Source: Microbacterium lacus
GTDB taxonomy: Bacteria > Actinomycetota > Actinomycetes > Actinomycetales > Microbacteriaceae
NCBI RefSeq assembly: GCF_039531105.1
Contig: NZ_BAAAPK010000001.1
Coordinates: 1,736,001-1,800,000, forward strand
DNA: 64,000 nucleotides
Direction: 5' to 3'
Made by a program: the position numbers and the translations under genes. This document shows positions 42,045 through 50,300 of the stretch, piece by piece. A model generated the notes under the pieces. It did no database searches and was not told the origin of the DNA. It saw only the letters and a list, made by a program, of their open reading frames with translations. Each line of letters starts with the position of its first letter. Within the stretch, counting starts at the first letter, position 1.

Positions 42045-43684
42045 TCGTCCTCCACGTCGCTCGTCGTGCGTACCTTCATCGTTCGTGGGAGCCGGGCGCT
42101 GAAGACGGCACCGCTGCCGGTTCCGCCGGCATCCACGAGTCGGACGTCACCGCCGAGGCGATCGGCGATCTCGCGCACGAGCGGCAGACCGATCCCCCGG
42201 CCGTGCACGGCGTCCGGGGCGAGATCGGTTCGCTCGGCATTCCGCTCGAACAGGCGCGACGGATCGGCGATGCCTCCACCCGAATCGGCGACGGTGATCA
42301 CGAGCGTGTCGGCGTCGTCGAGCAGTTCGACCTCGACCCATCGCGGCGCCGGCGATGCCACGGCCGCCCGGACCGCGTTGTCCACCAGGTTGCCCAGCAC
42401 GGAGGCGATGTCTTCCGCGGCGGCGACCTCGCCGAGGACGAGTGAGGCTTCCGACATCGTCAGCCGCACTCCGCGCTCGTCGGCCTCGATGCTCTTCGCC
42501 TCGATCAGTGAGCGCAGGAACGGTTCGTCGATCGGAATCGAGGTGTCTGCAGCATCCCGCGTCGTCGACCCATCGCTCAGGTAGTCACGCGCCTCGGCGA
42601 TGCGCTGTGCGTCGATCAGGCCCGCGGCGACGTGCAGGCGGTTCGAGAACTCGTGCCGCTGTGCGCGCAGCGCGCCGGTCATCGTGCTCACGGTGTCGAG
42701 CCGATCGCTCAGGCGCACGATGTCGGTGCGGTCGCGGATCACCGCGACGCGGCCGAGATCGCGATCCGACCGGGTGACCGGCCGAGTGTCCACGAAAACC
42801 ACGCGATCGCCGACGATCAGCGGTTCCTGTCCGCGGACGTTCGCGGAGTCGACACCTGAGATCGCAGCACGGAGCTCGGCGGGCAGCGGCAGGTCGTCGA
42901 TGTGCAGGCCGACCGGCTCCGGGATGCCGAGCAGGCGGGCGGCGGAGGCGTTGGCGACCGTCACGACGCGGTCCGGGGTGTACGCGAGGACACCCTCGCC
43001 CACGCCGTCCAGCACCGCCGCCTGGTTCTGCACCAGCGCGGCGAGCTCTTCAGGCTGGACTCCGAGCGTCAGGGCCTCGAGTCGCCGACGGATGAGTGCA
43101 GAGACCAGCGCTCCGATCAGCAGCGCTGCGGCGGCAGCCACCCCGACGCCGATCAGGAGGGGTGGGAGGTCGTCGAAGACGCTCGCCCGCGCGAAGCCGA
43201 CGCTCACCTCGCCGACGGGGACGCGCGTCCCCGGGGCGAAAACCGGCACTTTGGCTCGAGCGGACTCCCCCAGCGTTCCCGCCTCCCACGAGACCGTCTC
43301 GCGCCCGGCGAGCGCCTCGGCGAAGCTCGTGCTGACCACCTCCCCGAGGCGCTGCGGGTCCGGGTGGGCCAGACGGATCCCGCGGTCATCCGTGATCACG
43401 ACGAACAAGGCCCCTGTGGTGTCCTCCACCTCGCCGGCCAGTTCGGCCAGTGGTCCCCCGCGCAGCGCGGCGGCGGTCGGTGCGGCGCTCTGCGCCGAGA
43501 TCTGCTCGACGGCCCGTCGCACGTCGCCGTCGGTCGCGACGGTTCGCGCGATCCCCAGCGCCGACGACTCCGCTTCGGCGCGCAGCTGCTGCACGCCGAG
43601 CCACGTGAACACGGCGGTGCACACGCCCACGACGGCGATCACGCACGCGAGCTGCCAGACGAGCAGGTGCGTCGCGAATCGCAT
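42041..43684 (-). CDS. CitA/DcuS-type sensor histidine kinase
   Basis: 547-residue membrane kinase. Membrane helix 1 (about 8-30), an extracytoplasmic PASp/sCache sensor (about 35-170), helix 2 (about 174-198), a cytosolic PAS (about 215-310), a dimerisation box RAQRHEFSNRLH with phosphorylated H344, and a GHKL ATPase with NLVDNAVRAA, DSGGGI and GRGIGLPLV. This layout is that of citrate/C4-dicarboxylate sensors. ATG with GGCGGG upstream. Divergent from the citrate transporter. Confidence 0.92.
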   Translation of the reverse strand: MRFATHLLVWQLACVIAVVGVCTAVFTWLGVQQLRAEAESSALGIARTVATDGDVRRAVEQISAQSAAPTAAALRGGPLAELAGEVEDTTGALFVVITDDRGIRLAHPDPQRLGEVVSTSFAEALAGRETVSWEAGTLGESARAKVPVFAPGTRVPVGEVSVGFARASVFDDLPPLLIGVGVAAAAALLIGALVSALIRRRLEALTLGVQPEELAALVQNQAAVLDGVGEGVLAYTPDRVVTVANASAARLLGIPEPVGLHIDDLPLPAELRAAISGVDSANVRGQEPLIVGDRVVFVDTRPVTRSDRDLGRVAVIRDRTDIVRLSDRLDTVSTMTGALRAQRHEFSNRLHVAAGLIDAQRIAEARDYLSDGSTTRDAADTSIPIDEPFLRSLIEAKSIEADERGVRLTMSEASLVLGEVAAAEDIASVLGNLVDNAVRAAVASPAPRWVEVELLDDADTLVITVADSGGGIADPSRLFERNAERTDLAPDAVHGRGIGLPLVREIADRLGGDVRLVDAGGTGSGAVFSARLPRTMKVRTTSDVEDE

Positions 43685-43716
43685 TCCCGCCTCCGTCCTG
43701 TGCGCCCGCAGAGTGA

Positions 43717-43752
43717 GCGAAATGCGCAGAACTCACGATAAGCGCAATACGC
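43717..43752. repeat. Two GCGMAATRCGC sites between kinase and citrate transporter
   Basis: GCGAAATGCGC (43717-43727) and GCGCAATACGC (43742-43752) match at 9 of 11 positions, lie 25 bases apart and are each an imperfect palindrome (GCG-N5-CGC). Candidate binding sites for the response regulator. Confidence 0.5.
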
Positions 43753-43854
43753 GACAGAAAGCGAGATACCGGATGCCGCGCGCGGCGCGCGGCTACGTTC
43801 GGGCGCAGCGCGAAGGCAGTTCAGCCCCCGCAACGCCCAGACGAAGGAGTCGAC

Positions 43855-45354
43855 GTGCTCGTCCTGCTCGGATTCGCCATGATCCTCACATTCATGGTCC
43901 TCATCATGACCAAGCGGCTCACGCCCATGGTCGCCCTGATCGTCGTCCCCACGATCTTCGGACTCTTCGCCGGCGCCGGCCTCGGTCTCGGCGACATGGT
44001 GATCGACGCCATCAAGGACCTCGCGCCGACCGCGGCTTTGTTGATGTTCGCGATCATGTTCTTCGGGATCATGATCGACGTGGGCCTGTTCGATCCGCTC
44101 ATCCGCCTGATCACCCGCTTCCTCGGGGAAGATCCGGCGAAGGTCGTGCTCGGCACGGCGATCCTCGCCGGGGCGGTGTCTCTGGACGGCGACGGATCCA
44201 CGACGTTCATCATCACGACGTCCGCGATGCTCCCGATCTACCTCCGGCTCGGCATGAGCCCGGTGGTCCTCACGTGCGTCGCCGGGCTCATGAACGGCAC
44301 GCTGAACATCGTGCCGTGGGGCGGACCGACCGTTCGCGCCTCGGCCGCCCTCGGGGTGTCGGCGACCGACATCTTCGTGCCGATGCTCCCCTCGCTTGCG
44401 GCAGGACTCGTCGTCGCGCTCACCTTCGCGTGGTTCCTCGGGCTCGCCGAGCGCAAGCGCCTCGGGTCGCTCGCCTACTCCCCTGCAGCCGCGTCCGCGC
44501 CGGCCGCGCCCACGACGGGTGGATGGCGTCGGCGTCTGTTCGCCCCGAACGTCGTGAGCGGGGCCGAGGTCAAGCCCGGTGCTCCCGCGACGCTCTCCAC
44601 CACCGGCATCCCGACCCTCCGCCGCGGCGGACGCACGCCGGTGGGCGCCGCCGTTGCGGAGCAGGCGGTGCTGGAAGCCGAGGACGTCGACACGATGATG
44701 GCCGACACGATGCTCGACCCCAACCGCGCGACCCTGCGGCCGAAGCTGATCTGGGTGAATCTGGCCCTCACGCTCGCCGTCATGGTCCTCCTGGTGCTCG
44801 ACCTGATGCCGCTCCCGTACGTCTTCATGGTCGGCTCCGCGATCGCCCTGATCGTCAACTTCCCGAAGCTGCGCTCGCAGGCGGACGAGATCGTCGCCCA
44901 CGCGCCGAGCATCGTCGGCGTGGTCTCGATGGTGCTCGCCGCCGGCGTCCTGGTGGGGGTCCTGAACGGTACGGGCATGGTCACCGCGATGGCCGAGTGG
45001 GTCGTGGACATCGTTCCGCCGTCGATGGGTCAGTTCCTGGCGGTGATCACCGGTGTGCTGTCGATCCCGATGACGTTCTTCATGTCCAACGATGCGTTCT
45101 ACTTCGGCATCCTTCCGGTGCTCGCCGAGAGCGCCGCGACCTACGGCATCGCGCCGGTCGAGATGGCGCGTGCGTCGATCATCGGCCAGCCGGTGCACCT
45201 GCAGAGCCCGCTCGTCCCCGCGATTCTGCTGCTCGTGTCACTCGCGGGCGTGAACCTCGGCGATCACCACAAGAAGGTGCTGTGGCGCGCGACCGTCGTC
45301 TCGCTCGTCATGCTCGCGGTCGGCATCCTCGTCGGGGTGATCCCGTTCCTGTGA
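43855..45354 (+). CDS. CitMHS-family citrate-metal transporter
   Basis: 499-residue transporter with about 12 membrane segments in two halves joined by a long polar loop (about 200-290). Signature stretches: GLFAGAGLGLGDMVIDAIKD, FFGIMIDVGLFDPLIR and SLDGDGSTTFIITTSAMLP. The family takes up citrate complexed with Mg or Ca in symport with protons. GTG start with GAAGGAG upstream. Regulation by the divergent two-component system is inferred. No citrate lyase is nearby. Confidence 0.92.
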   Translation: MLVLLGFAMILTFMVLIMTKRLTPMVALIVVPTIFGLFAGAGLGLGDMVIDAIKDLAPTAALLMFAIMFFGIMIDVGLFDPLIRLITRFLGEDPAKVVLGTAILAGAVSLDGDGSTTFIITTSAMLPIYLRLGMSPVVLTCVAGLMNGTLNIVPWGGPTVRASAALGVSATDIFVPMLPSLAAGLVVALTFAWFLGLAERKRLGSLAYSPAAASAPAAPTTGGWRRRLFAPNVVSGAEVKPGAPATLSTTGIPTLRRGGRTPVGAAVAEQAVLEAEDVDTMMADTMLDPNRATLRPKLIWVNLALTLAVMVLLVLDLMPLPYVFMVGSAIALIVNFPKLRSQADEIVAHAPSIVGVVSMVLAAGVLVGVLNGTGMVTAMAEWVVDIVPPSMGQFLAVITGVLSIPMTFFMSNDAFYFGILPVLAESAATYGIAPVEMARASIIGQPVHLQSPLVPAILLLVSLAGVNLGDHHKKVLWRATVVSLVMLAVGILVGVIPFL

Positions 45355-45383
45355 TCGCGTGAGAGTGCGAACGCCGGGTGGGC

Positions 45384-46145
45384 TCAGGTCGCGGGTGCGA
45401 TCGGGGCCCATTCCGGATGTTTGGGCTCGCGTCCGTCGCCGGAGGAGGTGCCGCTCAGCCGGCGCTGCACCCACGGGCCGAGGTGCTCGCGGTAGTACTC
45501 GGACGCGCGCATGCGGGCGGAGGCGGGCAGCGGCGGCAGCGACCACCAGGCAGCGGGCGGTTCCATCCCGAGGGCGGTGAGCACGCGCGCGGCGACGCGG
45601 TGATGCCCTCGGGAGTTCATGTGCAGGCGATCCTCCGCCCAGTAGGCGGGTGCGGACAGCTCGCGATCGGGCCAGTTGAACGCCCGGATGATGTCCGGCC
45701 TGTCCTCGATGCGCGCGCCGACCGCGAGGGAGAGGATGTCTCCGCGACGCTGGATGAGTCTGCTGAGGGGCAGCTGCGCGGACGGGTTCGCGCCGGAGAG
45801 CAGAATGAGCTGCACGCCCTCTTCGTCGCACCGCTCGATCACTCGCGTGAACGCGTCGATCACCCGGGAGATCGAGGTGCGCGGTCGGATCATGTCATTG
45901 CCGCCGCCGTTGAACGACAGATGCGTGGGCTTCAGCGCGAGGGCGGGTTCGAGCTGCTCATCGACGATGGGCCATGCGAGCTTGCCGCGGATCGCGAGGT
46001 TCGCGTACTCGATCGTCTGTCCCGACGCATCGGCCCAGCCCTGGGCGACGAGGTCCGCCCAGCCCCGTACCCGGCCGTCCGGAAGGTCATCGCCGACACC
46101 CTCGGTGAAGGAATCGCCGATCGCGACGTATCTGACGGTGTTCAC
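45384..46145 (-). CDS. SGNH/GDSL-family hydrolase (second copy)
   Basis: 253-residue SGNH hydrolase, similar in all blocks to the one at 13112: GDSFTEGVGDD with the nucleophile near residue 11, NLAIRGK, NGGGNDMIRP, and DRLHMNSRGHH. It lacks the longer N terminus of the other copy. Both share the downstream basic tail (SEYYREHLGPWVQRR). GTG start with TAGGCT six bases upstream. Paralogues by appearance; substrate unknown. Confidence 0.87.
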   Translation of the reverse strand: MNTVRYVAIGDSFTEGVGDDLPDGRVRGWADLVAQGWADASGQTIEYANLAIRGKLAWPIVDEQLEPALALKPTHLSFNGGGNDMIRPRTSISRVIDAFTRVIERCDEEGVQLILLSGANPSAQLPLSRLIQRRGDILSLAVGARIEDRPDIIRAFNWPDRELSAPAYWAEDRLHMNSRGHHRVAARVLTALGMEPPAAWWSLPPLPASARMRASEYYREHLGPWVQRRLSGTSSGDGREPKHPEWAPIAPAT

Positions 46146-46151
46146 TTCCTC

Positions 46152-46157
46152 AGCCTA
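46152..46157 (-). promoter_or_regulatory. Leaderless -10 box TAGGCT
   Basis: TAGGCT ends six bases before the GTG at 46145. GAGGAA fills the gap and may be coincidental. It lies between this gene and the MFS gene stop. Confidence 0.55.
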
Positions 46158-46160
46158 CGG

Positions 46161-47522
46161 TCACCGATCATCCAGAGCCCGCCCGCGCCGGTCGGCGAGA
46201 CCCCACGCCGCGGCCGCCGCGACGGCGAAGAAGACCGCGAAGACGACGAAGAGCAGGGGCGCACCACCGGCCACGAGCATCACCGGCACGAGCAGCGGGG
46301 CGATGATCGAGGCGAGACGGCCGACGCCCGCGGCCCAGCCTGAACCCGTCGCCCGAAGCGACGTCGGGTACATCTCCGGCGTCACCGCGTACAGCGCGCC
46401 CCACGCACCGAGGTTGAAGAACGACAGGGCCATCCCCGCGGCGATCACGACTCCCTCCGCGGATGCCGTGCCGAACGCGATCGCCGACAGTGCGGAGCCG
46501 GCGAGGAAGACCGACAGGGTCAGGCGCCTCCCCCACACCTCGATCAGCCAGGCCGCGACGACGTAGCCGGGCAGCTGAGCGAGCGTGATAACGAGTGTGA
46601 AGCCGAACGAGCGGACCAGGTCGTAGCCCTGCGCGACCAGGATCGACGGGATCCAGATGAAGGCGCCGTAGTAGGAGAAGTTGACGCAGAACCAGACGAG
46701 CCAGAGCGCGGCTGTCCGGCGGCGGAATTCTCGCGTCCACAGGCCCGCGAGTCGCTCGCGCGCCGACGGCGCTGCGGCGGCGGTATCGGCGGTCGGCGTG
46801 GCCGTGCTCGGCGCCGGTGTCACCCCCGCGGACTGCTCGAATGCGCGCACGACGGCGTCGGCCTCGGCGTGCCGACCGCGCCGCGCGAGCCATCGCGCCG
46901 ACTCGGGCAGTCCCCACCGCACGATCAGCGCGTAGGCGGCGGGGATCGCGCCCAGGGCGAAGGCCCAGCGCCAGCCGTCCGCCGAGGTCGGGATGACGAA
47001 GAAGCCGATCAGGGCGGCGGCGGTCCAGCCGACCGCCCAGAAGGCCTCGAGGATCACGATGAGGCGACCGCGGATCCGTGCAGGCGCGAACTCGCTGACG
47101 TACGTGGAGGCGACCGGAAGCTCGGCCCCGAGACCCAGGCCGACGAGGAATCGAAGCACGAGGAGCGCCGCGAGTCCGCCGACCAGCGCGCTGGCTCCCG
47201 TTGCGGCGCCGTAGATCAGCAGCGTCACCGCGAAGATCTGGCGCCTCCCGAAGCGGTCCGCCAGGAGCCCGCCGAGCGTGGCGCCGATCGCCATGCCGAT
47301 GAACCCGATCGAGGCGATCCATGCCGTCTGACCGGGCTCGAGCTGCCACTGCACCGCGAGAGCGGCGATGATGAAGGAGATCAGGCCGACATCCATCGCA
47401 TCGAGCGCCCAGCCGAGCCCGGAGCCGGTCAGGACTTTGAGGTGGCGCCGCGTGAACGGCAGCCGGTCCAGGCGCTCCGACACCGCAGACGCGTCGAGCG
47501 CCTGCGGCGCAGCATCCGTCAT
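46161..47522 (-). CDS. MFS transporter, sugar/aromatic acid permease type
   Basis: 453-residue major facilitator with 12 membrane segments; the loop 2-3 motif GGLLADRFGRRQIF and the loop 4-5 motif ELPVASTYVSEFAPARIRGR are intact, and the loop 8-9 motif is WLIEVWGRR. This is the family of niacin, benzoate and sugar proton symporters (NiaP-like). ATG start overlaps the stop of the LLM gene by four bases, so they form one operon, likely uptake plus oxidation of the same compound. Confidence 0.9.
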   Translation of the reverse strand: MTDAAPQALDASAVSERLDRLPFTRRHLKVLTGSGLGWALDAMDVGLISFIIAALAVQWQLEPGQTAWIASIGFIGMAIGATLGGLLADRFGRRQIFAVTLLIYGAATGASALVGGLAALLVLRFLVGLGLGAELPVASTYVSEFAPARIRGRLIVILEAFWAVGWTAAALIGFFVIPTSADGWRWAFALGAIPAAYALIVRWGLPESARWLARRGRHAEADAVVRAFEQSAGVTPAPSTATPTADTAAAAPSARERLAGLWTREFRRRTAALWLVWFCVNFSYYGAFIWIPSILVAQGYDLVRSFGFTLVITLAQLPGYVVAAWLIEVWGRRLTLSVFLAGSALSAIAFGTASAEGVVIAAGMALSFFNLGAWGALYAVTPEMYPTSLRATGSGWAAGVGRLASIIAPLLVPVMLVAGGAPLLFVVFAVFFAVAAAAAWGLADRRGRALDDR

Positions 47523-48550
47523 GAAGACAGGATGTCACGCACCAGCGGCTGCACCTTCGCGCCGTACAGCTCGATCGAGCGCATGAGCTTGTCGTGCGAC
47601 AGCGTCCCCGTGGAGAACTTCATGTCGAAGCGCGTGCTCCCGAGCGTCTTCACCGTCGTGGCGATCTTGCGTGCGACGGTCTCCGGCGAGCCGACGTAGA
47701 GCGCACCCTCGGGTCCGACGTCGTGCTGGAAGCGGGCGCGGCTGTACGGCGGCCAGCCGCGCTCGCGTCCGATCGTGTTGTTCATCGCCTCGAAGCCCTC
47801 GTAGGCCTCGTCCCATGCCTGCTGGTCCGTCTCGGCGATGTGACCGGGCGAGTGGATGCCGACGGGCCGCGCACCGATCCCGAACGAGTCGAGCGAACGG
47901 TGGTAGAGGTCCACGAACGGGCGGAACCGGTGCGCCGGTCCGCCGATGATCGCAAGCATGAGGCCGTAGCCGTACCGGGCCGCCCTGACGACGGACTCCG
48001 GCGACCCGCCCACCCCGACCCAGGCGGTCAGCCCGTTCTCGGTCTTCGGGTACACGTCGGCGGCATCCAGCGCGGCGCGCTTCGTGCCCTGCCACGTCAC
48101 CGGCTTCTCGGTCATGAGCTGCGAGAACAGGTCGAGCTTCTCTTCGAAGAGGGTCTCGTAGTCGCGCAGGTCGTAGCCGAACAGAGGGAAGGACTCGATG
48201 AACGAGCCGCGTCCGAGGATCACCTCGGCGCGACCGTTGGAGACCGCGTCCAGGGTGGCGAAGCGCTCGTAGACGCGAACCGGATCATCCGACGACAGCA
48301 CGGTGACGGCGGTCCCGAGGTGGATGTCGCGCGTCCGCGCGGCCGCGGCCGCCAGCACGATCTCCGGGCTCGAGATCGCGAACTCGGGGCGGTGGTGCTC
48401 CCCCACGCCGAAGAAGGCCAGTCCGACCTCATCGGCCAGCACCGCCTGGTCCACGACGTTGCGGATCGTCTGCGCGTCCGAGAGACGCGCACCGGCGGCA
48501 TCCTTCGTGACGTCGCCGAAAGTGTCGAGGCCGAGCTGGATCTCATTCAT
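47519..48550 (-). CDS. LLM-class flavin-dependent oxidoreductase
   Basis: 343-residue luciferase-like monooxygenase, a TIM barrel using FMNH2 or F420. The N-terminal QLGLDTFGDV, VLSSDDPVRVYERFATLDAVSNGR and GSFIESFPLFGYDL match the bacterial luciferase/alkane-sulfonate group. Natural substrate unknown. ATG has GGAG upstream. The MFS transporter is its downstream partner. Confidence 0.9.
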   Translation of the reverse strand: MNEIQLGLDTFGDVTKDAAGARLSDAQTIRNVVDQAVLADEVGLAFFGVGEHHRPEFAISSPEIVLAAAAARTRDIHLGTAVTVLSSDDPVRVYERFATLDAVSNGRAEVILGRGSFIESFPLFGYDLRDYETLFEEKLDLFSQLMTEKPVTWQGTKRAALDAADVYPKTENGLTAWVGVGGSPESVVRAARYGYGLMLAIIGGPAHRFRPFVDLYHRSLDSFGIGARPVGIHSPGHIAETDQQAWDEAYEGFEAMNNTIGRERGWPPYSRARFQHDVGPEGALYVGSPETVARKIATTVKTLGSTRFDMKFSTGTLSHDKLMRSIELYGAKVQPLVRDILSS

Positions 48551-48586
48551 GTGAATGCAAACTCCGCTCGGCCCCGACCTATTCCG

Positions 48587-50260
48587 TCACGCGGTGAGTG
48601 CGGAGCGCAGCGTGTCCAAACCGACGCCGCCCAGGTCCAGCGCACGCTTGTGGAAGCGCTTGATGTCGAACGCGTCGCCCTCCGCCGCTTTCGCGTCGTC
48701 GCGGATCTGCTCCCAGATGCGCTGTCCGACTTTGTACGACGGCGCCTGTCCCGGCCAGCCGAGGTAGCGGTTCACCTCGAACTGCACGAACTCGTCGGAC
48801 ATGTTCACGTTCCGGCGCATGAATGCCAGCGCGTAGTCGGCGTCCCACGTCCCCTCGCCGTCGAGCCGGGGCTTCTGGAGGTGCACGCCGATGTCCAGAA
48901 CAACGCGCGCGGCGCGCATGCGCTGACCGTCGAGCATCCCGAGCCGGTCGGCGGGCTCTTCGAGGTAGCCGAGCTGCTCCATGAGGCGCTCGGCGTACAG
49001 CGCCCACCCTTCCGCGTGGCCGGACGTGCCGGCCAGGAGGCGCCGCCACGAGTTCAGCTCGGCGCGGTTGTAGACCGCCTGCGCGATCTGCAGGTGATGC
49101 CCGGGCACGCCTTCGTGATAGACCGTGGTGAGCTCGCGCCACGTGTCGAAGTCCTCGACGCCCTCGGGAACGGACCACCACATACGGCCCGGACGCGAGA
49201 AGTCGTCCGTCGGGCCGGTGTAGTAGATGCCACCCTCCTTCGTGGGCGCGATCATGCACTCGAGCCGGCGGATCGGTTCGGGGATGTCGAAGTGCGTGCG
49301 GCCGAGCTCGGCGATCGCCCGGTCGCTCGTCTCCTGCATCCACCGCTGCAGGGCGTCGGTGCCGTGCAGCTTGTGCGACGCGTCCTCCTCGAGGATCGCG
49401 ATCGCCTCCTCCACGCTCGCGCCGGCCTTGATCTGGTCCGCGATCGACTCCTGCTCGGCGACCATGCGCGCGAGCTCCTCCACGCCCCAGTCGTACGTCT
49501 CGTCGAGGTCGATGCTCGCCCCGAGGAAGCGCCGGGACTGCAGCGCGTAGAGCTCGCGGCCGACCGCGTCCTGCTCACCGGCGGCCGGTGCGAGTTCGGT
49601 GCCCAGGAACGCGGCGAGCTCGTCGTACGCGACGCGGGCGGCGTTGGCGTTGTCGGCGAGTTCGCGGGCGAGGGATGCCGGCAGCTGGCCGTCCGCGGGG
49701 GCGGCGTCGCCGGCGAACGTCGCGAAGAAGCCCTGATCGCTCGTGTAGCGCGCGATCTGGGTCACGACTTCGCGCACCTGCCGACGCGCGGGGACGACAC
49801 CCTCGGCGATCCCCTGCCGGAGAGTCTGCACGTAGCCTTCCAGGGCGGTGGGGATCGCGCCGAGGCGGGTCGAGATGACGGCCCAGTCCTCCGCGGTGTC
49901 GGTGGGCATGAGGTCGAGCACAGACCGGATGTCCTGCGACGGCGACGCGATCACGTTGAGGTCGCGCAGGTGCCACTTCGCGTCGTGCAGATCGATCTCG
50001 AGCCGGATCTCGCGGCTGAGGTCCTCTTTCGTGACCTCGTCGATCGCATCGACCGGCGTCGCGGCCTCGAGGTCGGCGAGGGTGCGCCGCCCGGCCTCGA
50101 TCAGTCGCTCGGTGCCCTCCGGCGAGTAGTCGCCGTAGCGGTCGTTGTACTCGAACCGGCCGATGTACGTCGCAAGCGTCGGAAGCTGCTCAGCGAGCGT
50201 GTCGACCCACGCGTCAGCGATCGTGTCGATCTGCGTGGGCGTACGTGTGGAATCTGTCAT
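48587..50260 (-). CDS. DUF885-family protein (putative zinc metallopeptidase-like)
   Basis: 557-residue DUF885 protein. The active-site-like HEGVPGHHLQ (H-E-x5-H-H) near the middle and the RRLLAGTSGHAEGWALYAERL stretch with E-G-W-A-LY are typical of the family, which resembles carboxypeptidase-type metallopeptidases. All are intact, so it may be an active zinc peptidase; no member in this group has a settled role. Cytosolic. ATG start with a leaderless -10 box. Confidence 0.88.
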   Translation of the reverse strand: MTDSTRTPTQIDTIADAWVDTLAEQLPTLATYIGRFEYNDRYGDYSPEGTERLIEAGRRTLADLEAATPVDAIDEVTKEDLSREIRLEIDLHDAKWHLRDLNVIASPSQDIRSVLDLMPTDTAEDWAVISTRLGAIPTALEGYVQTLRQGIAEGVVPARRQVREVVTQIARYTSDQGFFATFAGDAAPADGQLPASLARELADNANAARVAYDELAAFLGTELAPAAGEQDAVGRELYALQSRRFLGASIDLDETYDWGVEELARMVAEQESIADQIKAGASVEEAIAILEEDASHKLHGTDALQRWMQETSDRAIAELGRTHFDIPEPIRRLECMIAPTKEGGIYYTGPTDDFSRPGRMWWSVPEGVEDFDTWRELTTVYHEGVPGHHLQIAQAVYNRAELNSWRRLLAGTSGHAEGWALYAERLMEQLGYLEEPADRLGMLDGQRMRAARVVLDIGVHLQKPRLDGEGTWDADYALAFMRRNVNMSDEFVQFEVNRYLGWPGQAPSYKVGQRIWEQIRDDAKAAEGDAFDIKRFHKRALDLGGVGLDTLRSALTA

Positions 50261-50266
50261 GCATCG

Positions 50267-50272
50267 AGCCTA
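50267..50272 (-). promoter_or_regulatory. Leaderless -10 box TAGGCT with -35 TTGGCG
   Basis: TAGGCT ends six bases before the ATG at 50260; TTGGCG at 50295-50290 sits a 17-base spacer away, the best -35 among the leaderless promoters here. Confidence 0.65.
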
Positions 50273-50300
50273 GGCAACGACTCCGGCGCCGCCAACACCG

